This document shows, one piece after another, positions 10,792-21,356 of a stretch of DNA of 64,000 nucleotides. The notes under the pieces are model-generated. The model was not told the origin of the DNA. It saw nothing but the letters and a program-made list of their open reading frames with translations, and searched no databases. Position 1 is the stretch's first letter, and each line of letters starts with the position of its first letter. A program made the translations under genes and the position numbers. Source of the DNA: Chara braunii (Eukaryota; Streptophyta; Charophyceae; Charales; Characeae); the NCBI GenBank assembly GCA_003427395.1, contig BFEA01000096.1:1811929-1875928 (forward strand), in the 5' to 3' direction.

Positions 10792-11574
10792 TTTTGCACG
10801 TGAATCAGGACGATCTGATCTGACACGTGTGCGGGGATCAAGAAGCTAGTTAGTCTTTTCTGTTAATTAGGACATACTAGTTAGACCCCAAAATCACGAT
10901 CTTGACCTTACTACAAAAAAAAAAAATCGAAATTTTTTTCTTTTCTCGGATTTTATTTTCTCGCTATTCTGCTGTGGAAAATCGCTATATCGCAACATCT
11001 GAAATTCCTATTTTCGTTTCTCTTTCTGAAAATTCGAAATTTCGTTGTTAAAAATCCGGTATATATTTCTTTCTTGAAAATTTTGATTTTCTGTTGCATT
11101 TCCCGTACTTAGAACTTTGGAATATCTTCTTTTCTGAATTTCGTTTTTCTGAAAACGGTACGGGAAATACCTCCTGCACATATTATTTTTTTACTGCGAA
11201 TATTCCCATCGGAATAAATCTGAATACTTGTCATTTCTGTTCGGACTTTTTTTCGCAGTTCTTGGATTCTGTCAGTTGGTTCTACAAATCGGTTGCAGTC
11301 TAAAGTCGAATTTTTTTTCGCTTTCAGAGATCATTTCGTACTTCAAGGGAGATCGGGAGACCTACCGAACTTGCAAAAATCGGGATTTTTTAAGTTTCTC
11401 GAAATTTTTTTTTTGCAAAGTTCAAAACTTTTCTGGTTTGATTAGTGGCTCCTTATCTAAGTGTGAGTTGGGCGATTATCCCACCCACCCCTCCCCACCT
11501 ATGTTGTTGCCATCTCTCGCCTTGCCGTTTCTGTTTGTATCCGGGTACCCCCTGCGGCGGCATTGGTAAGTTGC
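10792..11574 (+). other. Element B untranslated leader
   Basis: T-rich leader with many GAAATTT/TTTTTCG words and no sustained ORF. It separates the primer site from the CACGTCAGC repeats and gag. Confidence 0.6.
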
Positions 11575-11699
11575 CACGTCAGCAGGACACGTCAGCAGAC
11601 CACGTCAGCGGGACACGTCAGCAGGCTACGTAAGCACGTCAGCAGGACACGTCAGTATTGCCACGTCAGCAGCAAGGGATACCACATCAGCAGGCACTG
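11575..11699 (+). repeat. CACGTCAGCAGGA leader repeats before gag
   Basis: About eight imperfect units of CACGTCAGCAGGA occur, spaced mostly 12-15 bases, ending just before the gag ATG. Each unit holds ACGTCA, the TGACG core bound by plant bZIP factors. Whether they act as DNA sites or as RNA elements cannot be told from sequence. Confidence 0.85.
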
Positions 11700-11708
11700 G
11701 TCTGGTCT

Positions 11709-13238
11709 ATGCTGTTGCGTTCACAGACAGTAGTCATGGACCAGAAGGCCGGGAAAACAGGCGAGGCCTATCAGGCCGGCATGTTAGCTTGGAGTACCGA
11801 GACAAAGAAGCGGGTAGATGACACTGCCGCAGCAGCCAAGAAAAGGGCAGAGGATGCTGAGCAGACACGTCTGCTGGCCGTGCAACAACAGCGCCAGCAC
11901 GACGAGGCAGCAGCAAGGGCTGCCAACGAAGAAAGGACACAGCATCGTGAGAAGATATTCACCAGAGAGCGGGCATTACTTACCATGGCTGCAGAATGGC
12001 GAAGCGAGGCCGAGAACAGCCAGTTGGAGGACAGCGCAAACAAGATAGCGCTCCTCCTCTCGCATCTCACGGATCTCCTGGCAACCTGCATTACACAGCA
12101 GGCGAAGATCCTTGTTCTCGACAACTCGGTAGCTCAGCTCCAAAACCGCCTTCAGCGGGTGGAGCAGCGACCAGTCGCCGCCGCCGACGCAGGCTCTTCC
12201 AATACTGCCGACCGCCTCACCGCATTGGAGATGTGCGTCGGCTCCCTCCAGGATGGCGCACAGTTACAGCAGACCGCGACGCAACAATTGCAGCAGCGGA
12301 TCTGCACTACCGCCACTACCTCGAGTCTTGAGCCGCGCGAGACAGCTCCTAAGTTCGATGGGCAGGAGATCTTCCGCGACTCAATCAAGACAGATCCAAT
12401 TCCGTGGTTTCACAAGTTCGAGCTCACGCTGCAGCTCCACAACGTCAAGGAAAACAAGCACCACGCTTACTTGTACTCTCGCTCAGGGGGCGCGTGTCAG
12501 GCGTGGTTGGACAACTTGTTGTCTAAGTACGGAGTGGTAGCAGCGGACTTGCACACCATGATCAGCTGGGATGATCTGAAGGCGGCGTGGCACAAGCGGT
12601 TCCAGGTGGAGCTGCCAGAGATCAAAGCCATGGACAAGCTCATGGTCTTCGAACAAGGCACGCTGCCGAGTACGGACTGGATCGCCGAGTACCAACGCTT
12701 GACGTTAGTCCCAGACATCCGGATGGGATTCAAGGCCATCCGCCACTACTTCATCTCAAGGTCATGTCTAGCATTGAGCAGTGCCCTGACGCACGTCGAG
12801 GACACCTTGACGACGACGGCGGAATTATTCGACAAGGCTGCGCAGATCATCGTTACAAACAAGGAGGCCAAGAACCTCTGTTTATCTGCGTCAGGCCTGA
12901 TTGGGAACCAGCATCGGCCACGAGTGGCCGTGGTCGCAGCGGCAGCGCCGTTAGACCAAACAAGCGAGGCTGCGTCTGCCAATGAAGGAGACAGATTCGC
13001 AGCCGTCCGGGAAGGTGGCCGCGCCGGCAGAGGCCGAGGGCGAGGGAAGCCGAAAACACACACCGTTTTTAGCCCCAGGCCCGGTGCAGCTGCTCAGACA
13101 GGCCCATGGACCCCGTATGGCATCTCCGAGTACGCATACAAGGCGCGCGAGAGATTCCACTATTGCCTTTGGTGCAACAACGATCTTCATCAGACGGAGG
13201 TTTGCCCATTGAAAGGCAAGGGCAGACAGGGAAACTGA
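11709..13238 (+). CDS. gag: Element B Gag polyprotein
   Basis: An intact ~509-residue frame. I chose the ATG at 11,709 (MLLRSQ); ATG 11,736 (MDQKAGK) is an alternative, and the frame is open further upstream without an ATG. The N-terminal third is Ala/Glu/Arg-rich and likely coiled coil. The middle holds a retrotransposon gag (capsid) region (PIPWFHKFELTLQLHNV, WDDLKAAWHKRF, ALSSALTHVEDTL). An RGGRAGRGRGRGK basic stretch precedes a C-terminal CCHC knuckle, CLWCNNDLHQTEVC. Gag forms the virus-like particle and packages element RNA. The stop overlaps a -1 frameshift site into pol. Confidence 0.92.
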   Translation: MLLRSQTVVMDQKAGKTGEAYQAGMLAWSTETKKRVDDTAAAAKKRAEDAEQTRLLAVQQQRQHDEAAARAANEERTQHREKIFTRERALLTMAAEWRSEAENSQLEDSANKIALLLSHLTDLLATCITQQAKILVLDNSVAQLQNRLQRVEQRPVAAADAGSSNTADRLTALEMCVGSLQDGAQLQQTATQQLQQRICTTATTSSLEPRETAPKFDGQEIFRDSIKTDPIPWFHKFELTLQLHNVKENKHHAYLYSRSGGACQAWLDNLLSKYGVVAADLHTMISWDDLKAAWHKRFQVELPEIKAMDKLMVFEQGTLPSTDWIAEYQRLTLVPDIRMGFKAIRHYFISRSCLALSSALTHVEDTLTTTAELFDKAAQIIVTNKEAKNLCLSASGLIGNQHRPRVAVVAAAAPLDQTSEAASANEGDRFAAVREGGRAGRGRGRGKPKTHTVFSPRPGAAAQTGPWTPYGISEYAYKARERFHYCLWCNNDLHQTEVCPLKGKGRQGN

Positions 13239-13296
13239 GCACCGCCGAGAGTGACGCGACGACACTCTCGACGCCTTCTGAACTGGTTTCTTCGCG
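13229..13296 (+). promoter_or_regulatory. Programmed -1 ribosomal frameshift signal, gag to pol
   Basis: The heptamer G GGA AAC at 13,229-13,235 is in register with gag codons GGA AAC and sits directly before the gag TGA (13,236). A -1 slip gives GGG AAA CTG and enters the pol frame, which is open here. Ten bases on is a perfect 8 bp hairpin, CGAGAGTG (13,246-13,253) with CACTCTCG (13,263-13,270). Its loop CGCGA can pair with TCGCG at 13,292-13,296, a possible pseudoknot. The layout matches known retroviral -1 signals; function is inferred. Confidence 0.8.
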
Positions 13297-15322
13297 AGTG
13301 ACCAGCTTTCATTCCGAGGCGCACGTTGAAGTCGACAGTCCTCCGCTTCTATTTTCTTTTGAGGAATATGCTGCCCGGCTCGTTCGAACGCTGGGTACTC
13401 AAGCTCAAGGACAAGGAGCGTGTGCGGTTTCTTCTCCGTCCGACAACAACGACATATCGTCTTCAAGTGGTTCGTCACGGGATTCGGCGCGTGAGTTCAA
13501 GATAGAGGTTTTGGACCCGCTCACGTTTGAGGACTTTGCATGGCTTCCTCTCCCGACCACAGGCTGTTTGCCGAGACCACAATGCGCAGCACTTAGCGCT
13601 CATCTCCACACTTACCTTTCCTAGTATGCACTACCAACTTCGCCGACGGATGACGAAGTCGCGGTGGGGGACATCCTGGCGTACGTTACCAAGATGGCCC
13701 GCGAATTTCGCACGCAGCGGTACGATAACAACAATGCACCGCTCATGTATGTCTGCATCCAGGTTGGGCAACCGTCCTGCAACGCTTTGCTGGATAGCAG
13801 CGCAACTTGCAACTTCATGAGCCAGTCTTTTATGCGAAGAGCTGGCCTTGGCGCACAAGCTCGGAGAAAGGCAAACTCGACGACGATCAAGTTGGCGGAT
13901 GGACAGACGCAGCAACTACTCGACCGTTACATCGAGGCCGTACCGGTCTACTTCGCACCTCATGCATGCGAACCGGTGACATTCGATATTCTCGACACGG
14001 ACTTCGACATCATTCTGGGAATGCCTTGGCTTGCAAGTGCGGATCACACGGTCAACTTCCATCGGCGGACTCTTAGCGTTCGCGACGCCTTCGGCGCGGA
14101 AGTGGCGTGTACGATTCCTCTATCGCATTCTTCGATCCCGTGCCAAGTGGTGACGGCCAAATCATTCCGGGCGACTTGTGCTTACGAGCAGCCCGAGGAG
14201 ATCGGCATATGTTTCCTACGGACCATCGCGGTAGCCGACTCTTCACCCACGGACTTGTCTTCGGACCCCCGTGTGGTACGGTTGCTGGACGAGTTCGCCG
14301 ACATTTTTGAGTCACCTACCGGTGTGGTGCCGGGTCGGCCGATCTCTCGCGAGATCATTCTTGAGGCCGGTGCCGTGCCACCGAAAGGTTGCATCTATCG
14401 GATGAGCGAGGAGGAGCTTGAGGTACTCCGCGCACAACTCGACGATTTGTTGGCCAAGGGCTGGATCCGCCCGAGTAGCTCCCCATATGGAGCACCAATT
14501 CTCTTCGTCAGGAAGAAGAACAAGGATCTACGATTGTGTATCGACTACCGCAAGCTCAACGCGCAAACCGTCAAGAATGCGGGGCCTCTTCCTCGCATCG
14601 ANGATCTTCTCGAGCGACTNGGCGGTGCGAAGTATTTTTCCAAGTTGGANTTGAAATCAGGATATCATCAAATCTCGATTCAGCCGAACGATCGCTACAA
14701 AACCGCATTCAAGACGCGGTACGGGCATTTTGAGTGGGTGGTCATGCCTTTTGGCCTCACCAATGCCCCGGCGACGTTCCAGGCGGCGATGACCAATGAG
14801 TTCCGTGCAATGTTGGACCGGTTCGTGCTGGTCTACTTAGACGATATTCTCGTCTACAGCCGGACATNNNNNNNNNNNNNNNNNNNNNNNNNNNNNNNNN
14901 NNNNNNNNNNNNNNNNNNNNNNNNNNNNNNNNNNNNNNNNNNNNNNNNNNNNNNNNNNNNNNNNNNNNNNNNNNNNNNNNNNNNNNNNNNNNNNNNNNNN
15001 NNNNNNNNNNNNNNNNNNNNNNNNNNNNNNNNNNNNNNNNNNNNNNNNNNNNNNNNNNNNNNNNNNNNNNNNNNNNNNNNNNNNNNNNNNNNNNNNNCGG
15101 TTCGTGCTGGTCTACTTAGACGATATTCTCGTCTACAGCCGGACACTGGAGGATCATCTTGGACACCTTCGACGAGTGTTGGAGACGCTCCGTTATGCCA
15201 AGTACAAGGCTAACTGCGACAAGTGCGAATTTGTCCTGCAAGAGCTGGAATACTTGGGCCATTTTGTCACACCGGAGGGCATGAGTCCGCTTTCGGACAA
15301 GATTCAGGTCGTCCAAGAGTGA
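13239..15322 (+). pseudogene. pol: Element B Pol: protease and reverse transcriptase
   Basis: This is the -1 frame relative to gag. A TAG at about 13,622 interrupts the frame before the protease. Protease: [15 protein letters not shown] (the usual catalytic D-S/T-G reads D-S-S) with the flap-side ILGMPWL. Reverse transcriptase: [59 protein letters not shown] and the YLDD active site (about 14,834). The frame ends at TGA 15,320, where Ty3 relatives have a Trp codon, and continues in the same frame. Scattered n bases and a 230 base gap follow the first YLDD. Confidence 0.9.
14868..15097. other. Assembly gap with duplicated flanks
   Basis: 230 N bases. The 49 bases before it (14,819-14,867) recur directly after it (15,098-15,146), both encoding [16 protein letters not shown]. 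The flanks look like the overlapping ends of two contigs, so the true gap may be zero and the duplicated RT active site artificial. Confidence 0.9.
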
Positions 15323-16621
15323 CCGGAGCCTCGGAACCTCACGGATGTCCGCTCGTTCCTCGGTTTTACCGGCTACTATCAGCGCTTCATCAAAGGCTAC
15401 TCCAAGATCGCGGTCCACTTGAACAAGCTTCAGTGCGAGGATCGGCCGTTTGACTTTGGAGAGCAGGCGCGAGGATCCTTCTTCGCTCTCAAAGCCGCGC
15501 TATTGTCTGTGGAGGTCTTGCGAATCTACGACCCGCTCGCGCGTACACGCGTCACTACGGATGCGTCAGGCTATGGTATTGGTGCAGTCCTCGAGCAACA
15601 TGATGGTGTGGACTGGCACCCGGTCGAATACTTCAGCAAGAAAGTGCCTCTTGTGCATTCCATTGACGATGCACGCAAGAAGGAGCTCCTCGCCTTCGTC
15701 CACGCGCTCAAGCGGTGGCGGCACTTCCTCCTTGGTCGAAGCCAATTTCGCTGGGTGACGGACAACAATCCGTTGGTCTTCTACAAGACCCAAGACACCG
15801 TCAACAACACCATCGCGCGATGGATGACTTTCATTAACCAGTTCGACTTCTTTCCCGATCACATTCCCGGAAAGTCGAACCGTTTTGCGGATGCAATCTC
15901 ACGTCGTCCGGGTCATTGTACCGCAGTCTACTCGACCTTCGAGATTGACGACGACCTGCGGAACAACTTCATCCGCGGCTACCAAGCCGACCCCGATTTT
16001 CGCGACAAGTACGCGAATTGCTCCTCTCCTAATCCGGCTCCTTCTCACTATCGGATCCAAGAGGGGTACTTGCTTGTCCACACGCGGGGGAAAGACGTTC
16101 TTTGCGTACCGAGTGATCCTCACTTGCGTACACGACTTCTTGGCGAGTTCCACGACGCTCCCGCCACTGGACATTTTGGAGTCAATCGCACGATTGGCCG
16201 ACTTCGCCAGCGATTTTGGTGGCTCGGCCTTCTCGGCGACGTCACGCGCTATTGCGAGTCATGTGAGGTTTGCCAACGCTGCAAATCCCGCAACCATCGT
16301 CCGTACGACGAGTTACGACCATTGCCAGTCCCGTTGCGGCGAAGGGAAGCGATTGCCATGGACATTACCAGCCCGTTCCCCAAGCACAAGACCGGAGTGG
16401 ATGGGATTCTCACGGTGGTCGACCGACTCACCAAGTTCGCCATGTTTCTGCCTTGCCGCTATCATATCAAGGCACCGGAGTTGGCCGAGGTTCTCTATGC
16501 CCGTTGGATTCGCACCAAGGGTTACCCCAAGGAGATCGTCTGCGACCGCGACACTCGGTTCATGTCCGATTTTTTATTAGCGTTCATCAAGCGATGGGGC
16601 TCATCTCTAAAGCCCAGTTAA
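15323..16621 (+). pseudogene. pol: Element B Pol: RNase H and integrase
   Basis: Continues the RT frame after the TGA with VRSFLGFTGYYQRFIKGYS (RT connection). RNase H reads TTDASGYGIGAVLEQ, then KKELLAFVHALKRWRHFL and VTDNNPLVF. DAISRRPG ends that domain. Integrase zinc module: HDAPATGHFGVNRT..CESCEVCQRC. Catalytic core: AMDITSPFPKHKTGVDGI (Asp) and VCDRDTRFMSDF (Asp). The frame ends at 16,619 just before the catalytic-Glu region, where a frameshift moves reading to another frame. Confidence 0.9.
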
Positions 16622-17494
16622 GCTCGCCACCCTTAGACCGATGGCCAGACGGAGAGGGCGCATCAGACCGCACAGGTTCTNCTTCGCACTCTCATCCGCC
16701 CAGACCAGAAAGATTGGGTTGAGCGACTGCCAGACGTTGAGTTGGCTTACAACTCTTCCATCCACACGGCTATTGGGATATCGCCCTTCGAGTTCGAGCA
16801 CGGCTCGCCGGTCACGTCACCGTTGGACACTCACTCCACGCACGGCCGAAAGCGACGACCATCTGCTTTTCTTGCGTCGGATGCAAGAGCTTCTTGTCAA
16901 GGCACGCGACCAGATGGCTAAGACGCAGCAGCGCATGAGCCAACAGGCAAATCGCCAGCGTCTTCCTTGTTCATTCCGCGCCGGGCACCTTGTCTGCATT
17001 TCAGCAGCGGAATTCAGCCTTGAACAGGACATGTCTCGCAAGCTCCTTCCGGAATGGATGGGGCCTTGGCCGATCATTGAGCCCGCTGGGGACGCACCTG
17101 AAGGGCCTTCCTTCACGATTCAGGTGCCTAGCCACTTGCTTGTCTACCCAGTCTTTCATTGTTCCAAATTGGCTCTGTACACCCCTGCGGAACATGATGA
17201 TTTTTTCGGGAGACGTACGCAGGATCCACCTTCTATGGATGGTTTTCAGGAGGTCGGCGACATCATCTCCCAGCGACGCTACGGCAACAATCCAATTGAG
17301 TATCTCGTGCATTTTGCTTACTGCACTCATCGAGCTGATCGTTGGTTGACCGGTGCGGAACTGCAAGCGACAACTCCAGACGTTCTCGCACGCTACGAAT
17401 GGAAGACGCAAGGCAAGCCGGATTCTTCGACTCCACGCCGCGCCGCGTCCAGGTTCCACCTTCAAACCGACGGCTTCGCCCTCGCCCCGGCTTG
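16622..17494 (+). pseudogene. pol: Element B Pol: integrase C-terminus with chromo-like tail
   Basis: TDGQTERAHQTAQ (catalytic Glu) is readable from about 16,640 but in a shifted frame, with another shift near 16,835-16,850. Downstream SDDHLLFLRRMQELLVKARDQ, RAGHLVCISAAEF and KLLPEWMGPWPIIEPAG form the integrase C-terminal fold. A chromo-like segment follows: MDGFQEVGDIISQRRYGNN, EYLVHF, DRWLTGAEL. The stop at about 17,494 is eight bases before the polypurine tract. Chromo tails guide integration to marked chromatin in known chromoviruses. Confidence 0.85.
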
Positions 17495-17501
17495 ACTTCA
17501 T

Positions 17502-17514
17502 AAGGAGGGGGGGG
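17502..17514 (+). other. Element B polypurine tract
   Basis: AAGGAGGGGGGGG directly precedes the TGTTAC start of the 3' LTR. This is the expected position and composition of the plus-strand DNA primer. Confidence 0.9.
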
Positions 17515-18816
17515 TGTTACATGCAGCACGTGCACACACGGGCCATTTTGCAGGCCCGACTGGATTCAGGCCAAAACCCTGGATTTCAGGCCGAAAGCCT
17601 GAAATTCAAGGCTTACAGACCCCATTTCGGTTCAGGCCGAAAGCCTGACTTTCAGGGCCTACAGCCCCTGCGACGGTTCAGACTAAAAATGGTAATAGCA
17701 TTTTTAGCCTGAACCCAAGGGCCATTTTCGATCGTTCACCAGAACGACCGGTCCTGAAACTCAGGCACCTAACCAGGGTTTTGAGAACAACCTATATTTA
17801 GACTGTTCCCACGCCTGCCTCAAGCAGGCTACTGCACGCCAGCCCCTGGCACACTTCGGCATTGGCAAGAGCTGCCTCCTCGGCCTGCTCGCCCTCCTGC
17901 AGTCGGGAGGCAGGCCGATGAAGTACATAGGACTTCCCAGGCACTTTCGAGGTAGGCAGTTCGACTGTTGTAGCCTTCAGGATTCGGGAGCAGCACTCTG
18001 GAGGGAGCGCTGCGTTGTAGTAGAGTAGCGTTAGCTAGTAGTCTCCAGCGCTGGGCGCAGTAGGTAGCTGTAGTCTCCAGCCCTAGGCGCCATAGATATT
18101 TAGTGGTAGAGATGATGGGCGGAGGCCAGGGGTCACTTACCTGCAGCGCCGTTGCTCCAGCTTCGTCTTCGAGGTACCTGCAGCACAGCGCCAACATCAC
18201 AGGTTAGTACCTGGTTCGTAACAGTGAGAGAGAGAGAGTTCTCTTCTTCCTCTTCTCAGTCCACCATCTTCTTCTTACCTCTCACTTCCGACTTCACTGC
18301 ATCTGCAGACTATGAGAGAAGAGATACAGAGCTTGGTGACATTGGATCCAGACTTGACTTTCGAGGGTTCAGACATGGCAACGAGGGACTATTTGGGATT
18401 GGTGACCAAGACTTGGTGTTAACGACATTCCCATCTTCTTCCCTCCTTTCGTCTGTTCCTTATCTCTTCGTCTGTGTATGTCTGGACCTGGCGCTTTCTT
18501 CCTGTGTGCAGCGCCAGNCTCCCNCACACTTCGTGATGGGTACAATGCATGTTTAGTCTGAGTTCAAACATTGATTGGGTTAGTTAGAGGTACTCTAGCA
18601 TTCTGCTTCGTTACTCTGAACTACGNGAATGAGGTCAGTCCTGTCAGATCAGTCTTGTATCAAAGTCTTCCCTGCGCTCTTCAGCATCTTTATGTATGAA
18701 TGAGAATGTACATTGCTTGTCGAGATTCTACTCGTACCGCATTGTCAATTCAGTCCTTTTCATCACATTGCAGATTCTCGGTTTATTACGTACATTGCAT
18801 ATCTGTGCATGTAACA
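17515..18816 (+). repeat. Element B 3' LTR
   Basis: A complete 1.30 kb LTR starting TGTTAC and ending GTAACA, a 6 bp inverted terminal pair. It is nearly identical to the 5' LTR at 9,463-10,777, with a few substitutions and undetermined bases (18,518, 18,524, 18,626). It is followed by the GTATG target duplication at 18,817. Confidence 0.95.
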
Positions 18817-18821
18817 GTATG

Positions 18822-19119
18822 TTGCAGTGGCACCGAAGAAATCTGCTCGCCTACTTAACGCATCAACGACAATATTATACTTCCCTTTGACTGGCTTTAG
18901 TTCAAAGTCTAAGTGATCAATTTTCCCAGCCCACCTTGTCGACTTAGGTGTCATTCTAGCTTGGGGATTAAGCCAGCGTAGTGTCTCATGGTCTGAATAC
19001 ACGTTGAAATGCCGAGTTGGGAGGTAGTACCGCCAATGATTCAAGGCTTCTCTAAGAGCAAATAGTTCTCTTTCATATGTAGATGCGGCGACCTTCTCAC
19101 GAGGTAGTCTACAGGACAT
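18822..19119 (-). pseudogene. Element A: RNase H domain
   Basis: Minus frame with ASTYERELFALREALNHWRYYL, FNVYSDHETLRWL, TRWAGKIDHLDFELKPVKG and VDALSRRADFFGAT, the classic Ty3 RNase H end. It runs straight into the element B insertion point. The first catalytic TDAS segment lies upstream in a disrupted stretch (19,120-19,265), which contains three TAGCGNTGGCGGTAAT-like short repeats. Confidence 0.9.
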
Positions 19120-19265
19120 GAACTCAACAGGTCTGACTAGCGTTGGCGGTAATAGTTAGCCAGGCCAAGGAACTAGCGATGGCGGTAATAGTTAGCAATG
19201 CCCATCTTTCAGCACCTATGCCGTATTGACTAGCGTTGGCGGTAATGATAAACGGTATGGACGGA

Positions 19266-19751
19266 TCAGCGATCTATTAAGCACTTTTTCAGCCGCGTAA
19301 AGGCTGAAGTACAGTCTTTATCCCATCTCCGAACTGTCTCTTTCCTCAACAGACTACGCGACAAAGCAGCGATTACAGTGAAGTTCCTCACGAACTTGCG
19401 GTAATAGTTCGTCAACGTATGTGGCGTCAACCAATCTCTAATTGCTGCTATCTTGGCATCTTCTGCTTTAATTCCATCTCCATCCAACACATGTCCCAAA
19501 TATAATACCTGACACTTGGCCCACTCACACTTCCTTGGTCTCAACTTAAACCGTGCATCGCGCAACTTACTTAGCACTAAACGTAAGTGCTGTTGGTGTT
19601 CCTCGAATGTCTTACTGAAAATCTCAATGTCGCACAACAACAAATTTATCTAACCAATTGCGAAAAAGTTCATTCATACAACGCTGAAAGGTAGCAGGGA
19701 CATTTGTCAGTCCAAACGGCATGACCACAAATTCGTAGTGGTCATATCGAG
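19266..19751 (-). pseudogene. Element A: reverse transcriptase C-terminal half
   Basis: Minus frames read [36 protein letters not shown] (the catalytic Y-x-D-D region is frame-disrupted near 19,640), then EEHQQHLRLVLSKLRDARF, KCEWAKCQVLYLGHVLDGDG and LTNYYRKFVRNF. A frameshift at about 19,640 splits it. At 19,752 it is cut by the poly(T) edge of an insertion. Confidence 0.9.
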
Positions 19752-20154
19752 TTTTTTTTTTTTTTTTTTTTTTTTTTAAGCCCTGGTTGTAGAGGTAGGA
19801 TATTAGACAGATGTGAGTCACCCACCATTCTTGGCTACTAGGTTGTCCCGATGAACCCCTTTGAAGACCCCACCCACCCTTCCTCTCATTTTTTTGCCCT
19901 GGCGCACCCCCACCCCCTTCGTCCTACCCTAGTGTTAACCACCCAGGACCATTACCTATCACCATCTTGGCGTTGTTACCTGACCAGACAGCGGTTGCCG
20001 GCACCAAGGCTAAGCAGAGACCCCTTACCCCTGCTCAGCACCGGTTGAAGCAGACGTCGTGTAAGCCCAATTGCACGGGGACTTCGGGAGCTAGGTATGA
20101 ACATGTTACTATAGGTTTTCACGAGGGTGCACAGTGACTCCCATCTAGCGCACT

Positions 20155-20945
20155 TGTGTGGTGATGATAGAGAGTTGGGAATCCTCCGTTCCCTCTTGTA
20201 TCCCTGGAGCCTGTTTCGGCCCCGCGTCAAGGTGCAGCATCTCCTCACACCCATGACATCTCGTACTAAGGAACTGCTCTGCCAACCTCAACTCTATGCG
20301 ATGTACTAGGCGGATAGCCGATCCTTAGTCGCGAGTATTACTGCAATGTTTTATTGTGTTGGTGGTAGAGAGAGTTGGGGACCCTTGTTCCTCGTATATC
20401 CCTGGAGCCCGTTTCAGCCCCGCGGTAAGGTGCAGTATCTCCTAACACCCTTGACATCTCGTACTAAGGAACTGCTATGCCAACCTCAACCCTAAGGTAC
20501 ATACTAGGAGGATAGCCAACCCTCAGTCGTGAATCATGGACTGTATCTATTGACCCTGGAGTACAATGTTCTATTGTGTTGATGGTAGCGAGAGTTGGGG
20601 ACCCTTTGTTCCCTCGTATATCTGTGGAGCTTGTTCCGGCCCCGCGGTAAGGTTTAGTATCTCCTGACACCCCCGACATCCCGTAGTAAGGAACTGCTAT
20701 GCTAACCTCAACCGTAAGGTAAATACTAGGAGGATAGCCAACCCTAAGTCGTGAATCATGGATTGTAACTATTGTTCTTCGAGAATCCCCTGTGTTGTAT
20801 GGTAATCTGTGAGAGCTTATAATCCTCCATTCCCGTTTCGGCCCCGCGGTTAAGTGCAGTATCTCCTGACACCCCCGACATCTTGTACTAAGGAACTGCT
20901 ATGCCAACCTCAACTCTTGATTGCGTACTAGGATGATGACTAGCC
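20155..20945. repeat. Four tandem repeats of ~200-220 bp
   Basis: The block GACATCTCGTACTAAGGAAC with its flanks (CCCCGCGGTAAGGTGCAGTA, TAGGAGGATAGCC, GAGAGTTGGGGACCC) recurs at about 20,255, 20,453, 20,675 and 20,877. Spacings are 198, 222 and 202. Units differ by substitutions and small indels. No coding frame is shared. Confidence 0.85.
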
Positions 20946-21280
20946 CGTCATAATCTGGTATCAAACACAAGACCTCATGTGAATCGTGCAAATGACCTAA
21001 CCTATTGACATATACTGTGAAATAATTTGTAGTTGTGCTCTGCTTGGCTCGAGTAAACCGGATTGGACAAAGCACCCTGCAGTCTCGTGACGACCCCTTA
21101 GACCAAAAACATCAGGATACGCCACCATCGCCCAGTCCCAACATACAACAACCATGAGCTACCCCTTGGGTGGTGCGCAAGCAGTGTCTGTAATAGCTTA
21201 CCTGCATCATCCCAAGGGGGTGTGTGTCCAACCGTGCATCAGGCTAACGCCCTGCCGATGTCCATGCGCAAGGTTTTCAA

Positions 21281-21356
21281 AGTTTTGAACCCGCAACCTC
21301 ATACCACTGCACAATGCGCATTTCAAACCGGTGCTCTAACCACTGAGCGGTTTTGT
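21281..21356 (-). ncRNA. tRNA-like sequence / pol III promoter
   Basis: On the minus strand, CTCAGTGGTTAGAGCACC resembles the tRNA D-arm and A box, and GGTTGCGGGTTCAAAAC resembles the T-arm and B box. They are about 33 bases apart, a normal tRNA spacing. No convincing acceptor stem or CCA-proximal pairing is visible. It fits a tRNA-derived head of the insertion better than a working tRNA. Confidence 0.55.

Larger units (their letters stand above)
9039..18816 (+). mobile_element. Element B: near-complete Ty3/gypsy chromovirus-type retrotransposon
   Basis: The order is inverted LTR segment, 5' LTR, initiator-Met primer site, gag, -1 frameshift signal, pro, RT, RNase H, integrase with chromo-like tail, polypurine tract, 3' LTR. 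It is inserted in element A with a GTATG target duplication. Three nonsense or frameshift lesions and an assembly gap lie in pol. The nearly identical LTRs suggest a fairly recent insertion. Confidence 0.9.

Noticed and set aside
11734-12124. Minus-strand ORFs across element B gag
   Set aside because: Overlap an intact Gag with a zinc knuckle on the plus strand.
19970-20000. TTGGCGTTGTTACC as a primer-binding site
   Set aside because: Too many differences from TGGCGCCGTTGCC, and no LTR edge beside it.
20155-20945. Possible CRISPR-like or rRNA-like repeats
   Set aside because: Units are ~200-220 bp in tandem without spacers; the AGTACGAG-like words are too short to indicate rRNA.
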